Shown here: piece after piece, positions 1 to 5,467 of the stretch | How the letters are laid out: the number at the start of each line of letters is the position of its first letter | How positions within the stretch are numbered: the first letter of the stretch is position 1 | Origin: DSBN01 sp041686355 | GTDB taxonomy: Bacteria > Spirochaetota > Spirochaetia > DSM-16054 > Sediminispirochaetaceae | Direction: 5' to 3' | Assembly (NCBI GenBank): GCA_041686355.1 | Contig: JAWLDZ010000089.1 | Location: 1-8,630, forward strand | Length of the DNA stretch: 8,630 nucleotides | Position numbers and translations under genes: made by a program | The notes under the pieces: model-generated | Told to the model about the DNA's origin: nothing | What the model saw: only the letters and a program-made list of their open reading frames with translations | Database searches by the model: none

Positions 1-43
1 TTCCAAAGGTTTCAATATCATACCAAAAAAGTGTTGCTGCCAT
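1..43 (-). CDS. sbcB: Exodeoxyribonuclease I (ExoI), N-terminal fragment cut by window edge
   Basis: Only the first 14 codons are inside the window: an ATG at 41-43 followed on the minus strand by MAATLFWYDIETFG. The segment FWYDIETFG matches the opening of the DEDD-type 3'-5' exonuclease I family (E. coli ExoI has FLFHDYETFG near its start). It holds the D-x-E of motif I, which binds the catalytic metal ions. ExoI degrades single-stranded DNA 3' to 5' in recombination and mismatch repair. The start is supported by a purine-rich stretch just upstream (GGAGG at 55-59 and AAGGA nearer the ATG). The gene lies 56 bp downstream of the stop of the 92-residue gene on the same strand, so the two are probably co-transcribed. 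The identification rests on a very short but distinctive motif; another DnaQ-like exonuclease is the main alternative. Confidence 0.7.
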   Translation of the reverse strand, partial: MAATLFWYDIETFG

Positions 44-99
44 GGGGTTCCTTTCCTCCACCATTGTAGCGAAAAAAAGCCTTTATCACTACCCGCCTC

Positions 100-378
100 T
101 TAACTCTCGTCGTGCTTTTGTATTTTTAGCAGTATCTCACTGAAATCCATATACAGCCCGGCCGCCTTGCACTGCAGCTCTTCATAGGCTTCCAACAAAT
201 CGCTCTTCGCTATTCCGTATTTCAGATTCACCCCATCGGTGTAGGGTTTATACGTCTTCCATCCGCGCTGTTCCAGCTCTCGCTTATACTCATTTATCAA
301 TTTTGGCAGGTGGGACGAGTATTTTTCGAGAATCGGTATATCAATTATTGCCGCTGAAAGGTCATCAAGGTGTTCCAC
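100..378 (-). CDS. Hypothetical protein, 92 aa, upstream of sbcB
   Basis: I do not recognise this family. The product is small, soluble and charged, with no signal peptide or membrane segment. It looks mostly helical: residues about 15-38 (LEKY to EQRGW) and 58-90 (KSDLLEAYEELQ to KIQKHD) could form two helices, separated by a loop rich in Tyr, Gly and Lys (KTYKPYTDGVNLKYG). The start is GTG at 376-378, chosen because GAGGAG at 385-390 sits 6 nt upstream. A good -10 box lies about 45 nt further up. The stop is TAA at 100-102, and the next gene on the strand is the ExoI fragment. The strong ribosome site, the promoter and the co-directional neighbour support a real gene. A link to DNA repair is inferred from position only. 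Confidence 0.72.
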   Translation of the reverse strand: MEHLDDLSAAIIDIPILEKYSSHLPKLINEYKRELEQRGWKTYKPYTDGVNLKYGIAKSDLLEAYEELQCKAAGLYMDFSEILLKIQKHDES

Positions 379-384
379 AATACG

Positions 385-390
385 CTCCTC
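385..390 (-). promoter_or_regulatory. Ribosome binding site fixing a GTG start
   Basis: On the minus strand this reads GAGGAG, 6 nt upstream of the GTG at 376-378. It is the only evidence favouring this non-ATG start for the 92-residue gene. Confidence 0.7.
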
Positions 391-424
391 TTACTATCTA
401 TAAAATTGCCTATATTTTTTATGA

Positions 425-452
425 ATTATAAACAAATTTACATATAGGTCAT
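425..452 (-). promoter_or_regulatory. Candidate sigma-70-type promoter for the hypothetical gene and sbcB
   Basis: Minus strand: the -10 box TATAAT (425-430) matches consensus fully. The -35 box ATGACC (447-452) matches TTGACA at 4 of 6 positions, and the spacer is 16 bp. Transcription would start near 418, giving a leader of about 40 nt before the GTG at 378 that includes the ribosome site. The surrounding 400-500 stretch is strongly AT-rich. Confidence 0.55.
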
Positions 453-624
453 ATTTATTGTACTTTTTTGCGTTTTTACGCAATTTTCCTGTTAACATAT
501 CAGATAATAACGGGTTTGTCTATTTTCTATTTCATTATTACTTAAAATCATGGCAGCACAATGGAAGTTGAAAGTATCAAAGGGAACGGGGCAAGTTTCA
601 TAATTCGGCTGCTCGCGAAAGTGA
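453..624. other. Intergenic stretch with no gene seen
   Basis: This gap lies between the promoter of the left operon and the TAG stop of the exchanger gene. The half up to about 550 is very AT-rich and the rest is closer to average. A plus-strand frame of only 17 codons (549-602) has no ribosome site. I looked for a terminator for the exchanger transcript and found only weak 5-bp arms (553-557 and 608-612) with no T run, so none is called. Confidence 0.5.
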
Positions 625-1566
625 CTAGGCAAATCCTAACAAGCGCATAATAAAAAAACCGTAAAACAGTAGTAGTATCCCACCTTCAAGACGATTAATT
701 TTATGGTCGAGGACTATGATAATATAAAGCAGGGTTGCAGCTAAAGAGAGGGGAAGCGAAAAGGTATTAATCGAATCGGGTATCCGCAGGGTTCCAACCA
801 GAGCCGGAACACCCATAACCAGGAGAGTATTAAAAATATTTGAACCAAGCACATTCCCAATGGCAATTTCCGGCTTGCCCTTCCGTGCCGCGGCTATAGT
901 AACGCTCAGCTCCGGGAGGCTGGTGCCCAGGGCAACCGCACTCAAGGCTATCACCTCGGGAGCTATCAAGAGTCGTTGTGAAAGTGTAACCACCGCCTCA
1001 ACTGTGTACTGTGCGCCGATATAAATCCCCAGGGGTGCCAGCACAAGAATAACCCAGTGCCGCAGGCGCGGCTTCACAGGGTGTTGCTCTAACTCAAGTA
1101 TTTCCTGCATGTGTCTGGGGTTGCGAAGGGTGTAATAGAGGTAGTATGCAAATGCGACCAGACACAGCACGGCTTCAGCAGTGGTAAACTCCTGATCCAC
1201 CACCATAAATGCCAATAACAGGGCCGAGGCTGCTAAAAAGGGTACATCGGATTTCATTACATCGTAATCAACGACGAACTCCTTGCCGAGCACCCCCGCT
1301 ACACCGACTACCAAAAAAATATTGGTAATATTCGAGCCAAGGACATTGCCGATTACAATCTCAGAGGTGCCGTTGGCCACCGATACCAAGGAGGAGACCA
1401 GTTCGGGAAGGCTGGTACCGAATCCAACTATCAAAACCCCGACTACAAAGGGAGGTAGTTTAAAAAATGTACCGATTTCTTCTGCGGAAACAATAAAAAG
1501 GTCTGACGATTTTATTAAAACCGCCAGACTTACCACAAATATTAACGCCCACACTGTCACACTCAT
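625..1566 (-). CDS. Na+/Ca2+ exchanger family membrane protein (CaCA superfamily, YrbG-like)
   Basis: This 313-residue inner-membrane protein should exchange Na+ (or K+/H+) for Ca2+ across the cytoplasmic membrane. It has the two inverted alpha-repeats that define the family. The first is GTSLPE (50-55) followed by GNVLGSN (73-79); the second is GTSLPE (214-219) followed by GNVLGSN (237-243). E55 and E219 correspond to the paired acidic residues that bind Ca2+ in characterised exchangers. About ten hydrophobic segments are visible, with a charged cytoplasmic loop near 147-170 between the halves. The length is typical of the YrbG group and the gene is complete. It follows the SPFH genes on the same strand after 91 bp. 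The ATG at 1564-1566 has no Shine-Dalgarno sequence; a possible -10 box lies 8 nt upstream, so the message may be almost leaderless. Ion specificity cannot be read from the sequence. Confidence 0.93.
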   Translation of the reverse strand: MSVTVWALIFVVSLAVLIKSSDLFIVSAEEIGTFFKLPPFVVGVLIVGFGTSLPELVSSLVSVANGTSEIVIGNVLGSNITNIFLVVGVAGVLGKEFVVDYDVMKSDVPFLAASALLLAFMVVDQEFTTAEAVLCLVAFAYYLYYTLRNPRHMQEILELEQHPVKPRLRHWVILVLAPLGIYIGAQYTVEAVVTLSQRLLIAPEVIALSAVALGTSLPELSVTIAAARKGKPEIAIGNVLGSNIFNTLLVMGVPALVGTLRIPDSINTFSLPLSLAATLLYIIIVLDHKINRLEGGILLLFYGFFIMRLLGFA

Positions 1567-1574
1567 AGTCTATA

Positions 1575-1603
1575 AGTATATTAGCGGGAACAATTCTACG
1601 CAA
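1575..1603 (-). promoter_or_regulatory. Weak candidate promoter of the exchanger gene
   Basis: Minus strand: the -10 box TATACT (1575-1580) matches 5 of 6 positions. The -35 box TTGCGT (1598-1603) keeps only the TTG, and the spacer is 17 bp. The expected start of transcription, near 1568, is 1-2 nt before the ATG. The -35 overlaps one arm of the inverted repeat at 1601-1631. Confidence 0.35.
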
Positions 1604-1637
1604 TTACCCTTGCTCAGGGCAGCCGTAATTGCCGGCT
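1601..1637. repeat. Overlapping inverted repeats between SPFH gene 2 and the exchanger gene
   Basis: The perfect 7-bp arms CAATTAC (1601-1607) and GTAATTG (1625-1631) flank 17 nt. A second, GC-rich pair, AGCCG (1621-1625) and CGGCT (1633-1637), shares bases with the first, so the two stems exclude each other in RNA. Neither is followed by a T run on the minus strand, so this is not a standard intrinsic terminator. It could be an operator, an attenuator-like switch or a processing site. Confidence 0.4.
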
Positions 1638-1657
1638 CGGGGGCTGTAATTTATACT

Positions 1658-2608
1658 TTAATTTTCCGCTTGCGGAGCTTCCCCCTCATTTCTTTTTACC
1701 ATCCGCTCTATCTTCTGCATTACTCCGTTCATATCAGAAAGGTCCAGGGGTACCATAAGTTTGGTTTCCTTACGGGCCAGGTTTTTCAGCTCGTTAATAT
1801 ACCCCTCTGCAATCCTCAAAGACAGGGCATCCTCGCCACCGGAGACCTCAACTGCCGCCGATACTTTTCGAAGTCCTGCGGCGGTTGATTTTGCAAGGGC
1901 GGTAATTTCGCTGGCACGACCCTCAGCCTCATTGATGGATTTTTCCTTATCCCCTTCGGAACGGTTAATCGCCTCTTCCATCTCAGCCTGGGAATAGTTA
2001 ACTTTTGACTCCATTTCACCCATACTGCGGGCAATGGCGGCCCGCTTTTCACGTTCCGCCTTCATTTGCACTTCCATGGCCTCTAAAATTCCCTCGGGCA
2101 CATTGATATTCTGTATCTCGTACCGCGAGACTTTTACTCCCCAGGCATCCGATGCCTCATCGACAGCCTTTACCACCTGGGCGTTGATGGACTCCCGCTC
2201 TTCAAAGGTCCGGTCCAGCTCCAAACGCCCTATTACCGAACGCATAGTAGTCTGGGCCAACTGGATGGTCGCGTATTCATAGTTGGTGATACCGTAACTA
2301 GCACGGCGCGGCTCAACAACCTTCATATACAGCACTCCATCGACCCGAACCTTTACATTGTCCTGGGTAAAGCAATCCTGGGCAGGTACATCAATCGCCT
2401 GCTCTTTCATACTGTGTTTATAGCGGACCTTCTCAATAAAGGGAATCAACACGTGAATACCCGCTTCGAGAGTCCGGGTATATTTACCCAGCCGCTCAAC
2501 CACCAAGGCCGACTTGGCCGGTACAATGCGTATGCTTCTCAACAGAGTGAAGACAACAAATAGCAGAAAAAGTCCGAGTAAAATTAACAGTGGTAAAAAT
2601 GGATTCAT
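1658..2608 (-). CDS. SPFH/band 7 protein 2 (stomatin/paraslipin, QmcA-like)
   Basis: This 316-residue membrane-anchored scaffold belongs to the stomatin/prohibitin/flotillin/HflKC superfamily. Such proteins form ring or cage oligomers that organise membrane patches and modulate proteases or transporters. It has one N-terminal hydrophobic anchor (4-23), then the band 7 domain (about 28-200) with QLAQTTMRSVIGRLELDRTF (116-135). A charged helical region (about 175-245) contains three 11-residue repeats starting at V203, I214 and I225. The C-terminal segment (250-300, with LMVPLDLSDMNGVMQKI) resembles the paraslipin C-terminal domain. The ATG at 2606-2608 overlaps the stop of SPFH gene 1 as ATGA, and GGGAGGT sits 6 nt upstream inside that gene, so translation is probably coupled. 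It is clearly a paralogue of the gene before it. It lacks the longer N-terminus of HflK, so it is unlikely to be an HflK/HflC subunit. Confidence 0.93.
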   Translation of the reverse strand: MNPFLPLLILLGLFLLFVVFTLLRSIRIVPAKSALVVERLGKYTRTLEAGIHVLIPFIEKVRYKHSMKEQAIDVPAQDCFTQDNVKVRVDGVLYMKVVEPRRASYGITNYEYATIQLAQTTMRSVIGRLELDRTFEERESINAQVVKAVDEASDAWGVKVSRYEIQNINVPEGILEAMEVQMKAEREKRAAIARSMGEMESKVNYSQAEMEEAINRSEGDKEKSINEAEGRASEITALAKSTAAGLRKVSAAVEVSGGEDALSLRIAEGYINELKNLARKETKLMVPLDLSDMNGVMQKIERMVKRNEGEAPQAEN

Positions 2609-3540
2609 GCCAGACCTCCCTTCTTATTAGAGGTACCTATTCCAAGGGAAGGGGTAACCGTATCGATCAATGATTTTAACCTCGCCAGGTCATCCGGCAA
2701 AACCGAAGTATCGGCGGTGTTGATAATGGAACCAAACTGTTCGAGGTACTGCTCGGCCAGGCGCAAAGCCATGGCGGACTTTCCTTTTGGTAATTGGAGC
2801 GCCTCCGCAACCACGGTAAGCCCCCCGGCGGTTGCCTCACTGGTAATTTCAATTGCCTGAGCCTTTCCTTCAGCTTCATTAATCCGTTTTTGACGCTCCC
2901 CCTTACTCAAATTGATCGAAGATTGCCGGTCACCCTTTGAAATATTGATGCGGGCACTCTTCTCTCCCTCACTGGCAAGGATACCGGCCCGCTTCTCACG
3001 TTCAGCCCGCATCTGCTGCTCCATCGCCTTTTCGATGGTTTCGGTGGGACTTATATCTTTGATCTCATAGCGGGTAACCTTAATGCCCCACGGGTCGGAG
3101 GCTTCATCCAGGGCTTTCACAATTGCATCATTAATTTGATCCCGTTCGCTAAAGGTCCGGTCCAGTTCCAGCTTCCCGATTTCCGACCGCATGGTTGTTT
3201 TTGCCAGCTGAGCAGTTGCATAGCGGTAATTATCTATTCCATAACTGGCTTTCACCGGATCCATCACCCTCAGATACAGCAGACCATCCACGGTGACCTG
3301 CACATTGTCGCTGGTAATGCAGACCTGGGGGTCAACATCAAAAACTTCTTCTTTGATGATGTGCTTATACGCAATTCTCTGAATCACAGGAATTATCAAG
3401 TGGAGGCCTGAACCAAGGGTAGTCTGGTATTTACCAAACCTCTCAATTACATAGGCCTCTTGTTCAGGAACAATTCTGATGAGCTTAAAAAAGGTGATGA
3501 TCACCAGAAAAGCCAATACATAGGCAAAAATTACGTTCAT
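2605..3540 (-). CDS. SPFH/band 7 protein 1 (stomatin/paraslipin, QmcA-like)
   Basis: This 311-residue protein is the paralogue of the next gene in the operon, with the same layout. It has a single N-terminal membrane anchor (3-20), a band 7 domain (about 22-195) with the hallmark QLAKTTMRSEIGKLELDRTF (111-130), and a charged helical stalk. Three consecutive 11-residue repeats begin at I198 (INISKGDRQSS), I209 (INLSKGERQKR) and I220 (INEAEGKAQAI). The C-terminal segment (about 245-300) fits the band 7 C-terminal extension. The ATG at 3538-3540 has AGGAG 5 nt upstream. The stop TGA shares bases with the start of SPFH gene 2. nfeD ends 86 bp upstream on the same strand; NfeD-stomatin pairs are a well-known conserved partnership (E. 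coli QmcA with YbbK). Co-assembly of the two SPFH proteins, as in HflK/HflC, is inference. Confidence 0.93.
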   Translation of the reverse strand: MNVIFAYVLAFLVIITFFKLIRIVPEQEAYVIERFGKYQTTLGSGLHLIIPVIQRIAYKHIIKEEVFDVDPQVCITSDNVQVTVDGLLYLRVMDPVKASYGIDNYRYATAQLAKTTMRSEIGKLELDRTFSERDQINDAIVKALDEASDPWGIKVTRYEIKDISPTETIEKAMEQQMRAEREKRAGILASEGEKSARINISKGDRQSSINLSKGERQKRINEAEGKAQAIEITSEATAGGLTVVAEALQLPKGKSAMALRLAEQYLEQFGSIINTADTSVLPDDLARLKSLIDTVTPSLGIGTSNKKGGLA

Positions 3541-3577
3541 ATGCGCTCCTTATAATTTTTTAAACGTGTTTTTTTGG

Positions 3578-3609
3578 GGTTCTTTCAAAATGCTAATTTT
3601 GAAAGAACC
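3578..3609. repeat. Perfect 13-bp inverted repeat between nfeD and SPFH gene 1
   Basis: The arms GGTTCTTTCAAAA (3578-3590) and TTTTGAAAGAACC (3597-3609) are perfectly complementary around a 6-nt loop. In the minus-strand transcript the hairpin is followed by CC and a run of A, not U, so it is not a classical terminator of nfeD. It sits between co-directional genes and could be an mRNA stability or processing hairpin, or an operator. TTGAAA inside one arm (3583-3588, minus strand) resembles a -35 box, with TTTAAA 18 bp downstream as a weak -10 box. Confidence 0.75.
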
Positions 3610-3626
3610 TCATTAAGTATCTTTTT

Positions 3627-4076
3627 TTAAGTATCAAAGGGTTTGGTTACCGTAAGGGTAATACCGTCCTCATCTACAATCGAAACCTGCTCTCCCTCCT
3701 CAAAGAATTCGGTAAGGCTCACCGCCTTCCAGGTAGTACCCCGATAGCGTACACGTCCCGGCTGGTCGGGAGAAATCGACTCCAAGACCTCTGCGTGTTC
3801 TCCCAGCCCTTCCTGGGGCATACGGTTGAGCAGGGTTCCTCTAAACAGCTTCTTGAACTTCTTTCGGAGCAGTATAAAGGAGACCACCGAAGCTACAGCC
3901 CAGCTCACTACCTGCCAGGCAAAGCTGCTCCCCAGGGGAGGAAGCACCAGGGCGGCGATAGCAACTATCCAGGCACCAAGTCCAAAGAAGAAGATAGTAA
4001 ACCCGGGAATCAGCATCTCTGATGCAATCAGCATAAGTCCAATTACGCCCCAAAGAAATGATGGCCCAAACAACAA
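3627..4076 (-). CDS. NfeD family membrane protein (short NfeD1b type)
   Basis: This 149-residue protein is the partner typically encoded next to stomatin-like SPFH proteins. Residues 7-70 hold closely packed hydrophobic segments (roughly 8-24, 26-47 and 51-70), with the conserved-looking SEMLIPGFTIFFFGLGAW (19-36). A basic linker, RKKFKKLFRG (71-80), leads to the C-terminal OB-fold (about 88-147). There, GRVRYRGTTWKAV and EGEQVSIVDEDGITLTV fit the NfeD soluble domain, which contacts the SPFH partner. The short length and lack of a ClpP-like serine protease domain place it in the NfeD1b group. The start is TTG at 4074-4076, with AGGAGG at 4081-4086 only 4 nt upstream. The next in-frame ATG (residue 15) would delete part of the first membrane segment. 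It is the first gene of a minus-strand run that continues into the SPFH pair. Confidence 0.9.
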   Translation of the reverse strand: MLFGPSFLWGVIGLMLIASEMLIPGFTIFFFGLGAWIVAIAALVLPPLGSSFAWQVVSWAVASVVSFILLRKKFKKLFRGTLLNRMPQEGLGEHAEVLESISPDQPGRVRYRGTTWKAVSLTEFFEEGEQVSIVDEDGITLTVTKPFDT

Positions 4077-4080
4077 AACA

Positions 4081-4086
4081 CCTCCT
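4081..4086 (-). promoter_or_regulatory. Ribosome binding site for the TTG start of nfeD
   Basis: Minus strand AGGAGG is followed by 4 nt and the TTG at 4074-4076. The SD core is full consensus but the spacing is short, and the start codon is weak. Together these may tune nfeD expression below that of the SPFH genes. Confidence 0.65.
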
Positions 4087-4133
4087 CTCTCACATTAACA
4101 TAGAATCTACCCTAGAGCATGCGCGAAAATTAG

Positions 4134-4155
4134 CTTGATATCAAGTTGGCGTCAA
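4134..4155. promoter_or_regulatory. Tandem TTG-N4-CAA palindromes, candidate operator of nfeD
   Basis: TTGATATCAA (4135-4144, inside the 12-bp palindrome CTTGATATCAAG at 4134-4145) is followed by TTGGCGTCAA (4146-4155). Both have the form TTG-N4-CAA, and their starts are 11 bp apart, about one helical turn. This spacing is typical of cooperative binding by a dimeric repressor on one DNA face. The second site overlaps TTGACG (minus strand, 4150-4155), a possible -35 box for nfeD whose -10 box (TAATTT, 4127-4132) is poor. No regulator gene is visible in the window. Confidence 0.45.
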
Positions 4156-4214
4156 ATTATATGGGCAGAATAGAGACTATTTTTTGGTCTTTACTAGGCT
4201 CTGTTCAGCGCCAT

Positions 4215-4256
4215 CCCAGAATTTGGGTTGAAGTCAGTTCTTTTTCATAGTTTAAT
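4215..4256 (+). promoter_or_regulatory. Promoter of the MFS transporter gene
   Basis: The -35 box TTGAAG (4228-4233) matches 4 of 6 positions and the -10 box TTTAAT (4251-4256) matches 5 of 6, with an ideal 17-bp spacer. Transcription should begin at about 4263, which is the A of the start codon. A short inverted repeat, CCCA (4215-4218) and TGGG (4224-4227), abuts the -35 box and could bind a regulator. Confidence 0.55.
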
Positions 4257-4262
4257 GATTAC

Positions 4263-5444
4263 ATGAGCTCTTCGCAAAGGCCTGATTCACATTTTCATAT
4301 CGGTCCCATTTTAATTTTGATGCTGATGGTGTTGTACAACTTCCTCTCGCGGGGAGTTTTCAGCCCGCTTCTCCCAATCCTAGAGACGGAGTTTGGAGTC
4401 AGCCACGGGCGCTCAAGTTCGCTGTTCCTGATTATGTCGCTGAGCATGAGCAGCAGCATGGTCTTTTCCGGTTTTATTTCCAAGCAATTGCAGCACAGAG
4501 GAGTGATATTACTCTACGAGTTTATGCTGGGCTTTTCGCTTATACTGTGCGCCTCCAGCAATAGTTTTCTTCTGATTCAACTATCCGCCGGAGTGTTGGG
4601 ACTAAGCGCCGGCTTATACGCCCCTTCCGGGCTGGCATCGGTTACCAACCTTGCCAGCCGACAGCACTGGGGCAAGGCGATTAGTCTGCATGAGACAGGG
4701 CCCAATTTCGGACTGATTTTGGCCCCTCTACTGGTTGCTTTTGCAGCCCCCCTGCTCGGCTGGAGGTGGGTACTTGTTCTCATCGGAGTTGCAAACTGGT
4801 CAAATGGGCTGCTCTACCTTATATGGGGCCGAGGCGGAGCCTTCCATGGAGAACCGCCTAATTTTAAGAACCTCAAACTCATCTTGAACAACCGGGCCTT
4901 CTGGATTATGGCCCTCTTTTTGGTACTGACCGCCAGCTCGGCAATAGGAGTCTACTCTATCCTGCCGACTTATCTCATCTCCGAGAAAGGAATGGGCCCT
5001 AAACTAGTAAACAGTGTAGTCGGTTTTTCCAGAGTGAGTGCCATTGCGTTTGTACTGGGTGCCGGATTTCTCACGGATAAATTCGGTTTAAAAATGCTGC
5101 TGGGAATTATACTCTCTCTGACAGGCGGCTTTGCTCTGCTGTTAGGTCTTTTGGAGGGAGCTCCTTTGCTGATAGCAGTGTTCTTCCAGCCGATGATTGT
5201 GGCAGCCTTCTTTCCCGTCTTTAATACCAGTATTTCTAATATCACTACTGCGAAAACCAGAAATGTGGCCTTTTCTTTGATTATTCCCTTTGCCTCAGCC
5301 CTCGGGGCTGGAGCAACCCCCACGATAATGGGGTTTCTTGGTGAACGGGGCCATTTTGCTGCCGCATTTATCGGGCTTGGCATTCTTTGTATCGCAGCGA
5401 CCCTCTTCCTTCCACTGCTTCACCTGAAGCGGGAACAGGTATAA
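4263..5444 (+). CDS. Major facilitator superfamily (MFS) transporter
   Basis: This 393-residue inner-membrane transporter has about 12 hydrophobic segments in two halves, joined by a cytoplasmic loop near 187-207 (GGAFHGEPPNFKNLK). Motif-A-like loops lie between segments 2 and 3 (GFISKQLQHRG, 70-80) and in the second half (GFLTDKFG, 268-275). ETGPNFGLILAP (144-155) fits the Gly/Pro-rich fifth segment (motif C region), often seen in drug/H+ antiporters and in organic anion carriers. The length is normal and no truncation is seen. The ATG at 4263-4265 lies just before the first membrane segment. No Shine-Dalgarno sequence precedes it, but a promoter is placed so that the message would start at the ATG. 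It is divergent from nfeD and convergent with the aldo/keto reductase (20-bp gap). The substrate is unknown; sugar-derived acids or export of small hydrophobic compounds are both possible. Confidence 0.9.
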   Translation: MSSSQRPDSHFHIGPILILMLMVLYNFLSRGVFSPLLPILETEFGVSHGRSSSLFLIMSLSMSSSMVFSGFISKQLQHRGVILLYEFMLGFSLILCASSNSFLLIQLSAGVLGLSAGLYAPSGLASVTNLASRQHWGKAISLHETGPNFGLILAPLLVAFAAPLLGWRWVLVLIGVANWSNGLLYLIWGRGGAFHGEPPNFKNLKLILNNRAFWIMALFLVLTASSAIGVYSILPTYLISEKGMGPKLVNSVVGFSRVSAIAFVLGAGFLTDKFGLKMLLGIILSLTGGFALLLGLLEGAPLLIAVFFQPMIVAAFFPVFNTSISNITTAKTRNVAFSLIIPFASALGAGATPTIMGFLGERGHFAAAFIGLGILCIAATLFLPLLHLKREQV

Positions 5445-5455
5445 GGATACCTCAA

Positions 5456-5467
5456 TAAACCGGTTTA
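5456..5467. repeat. 12-bp perfect palindrome between convergent genes
   Basis: TAAACCGGTTTA lies in the 20-bp gap between the MFS stop (TAA, 5442-5444) and the reductase, and includes the reductase stop codon. With no loop and no flanking T run it is a poor terminator hairpin. I could not find a clear terminator for either gene here, so read-through into antisense is possible. Confidence 0.35.

Noticed and set aside
549..602. 17-codon plus-strand frame in the 453-624 gap
   Set aside because: No ribosome site, no clear promoter and too short to support.
1283..1888. 201-codon plus-strand frame crossing the exchanger start, the intergenic gap and the end of SPFH gene 2
   Set aside because: It overlaps two well-supported genes on the other strand, has no ribosome site, and its product has no recognisable features.
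2605..3540. Naming the SPFH pair hflC/hflK
   Set aside because: Both have the short N-terminus and C-terminal segment of stomatin/paraslipin proteins and sit beside nfeD, not beside hflX or ftsH-type genes.
3578..3609. Calling the 13-bp inverted repeat an intrinsic terminator of nfeD
   Set aside because: On the minus strand it is followed by CC and A residues rather than U. On the plus strand the T run is about 11 nt away and no plus-strand gene ends here.
572..3641. Shared 13-mer AAGTATCAAAGGG at 572-584 and 3629-3641
   Set aside because: One exact 13-mer match is expected by chance at about this rate in 8.6 kb, and one copy is nfeD coding sequence.
4970..5383. 137-codon minus-strand frame inside the MFS gene
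   Set aside because: It is the complement of hydrophobic membrane segments; its Pro/Lys-rich, domain-free product is typical of a shadow frame.
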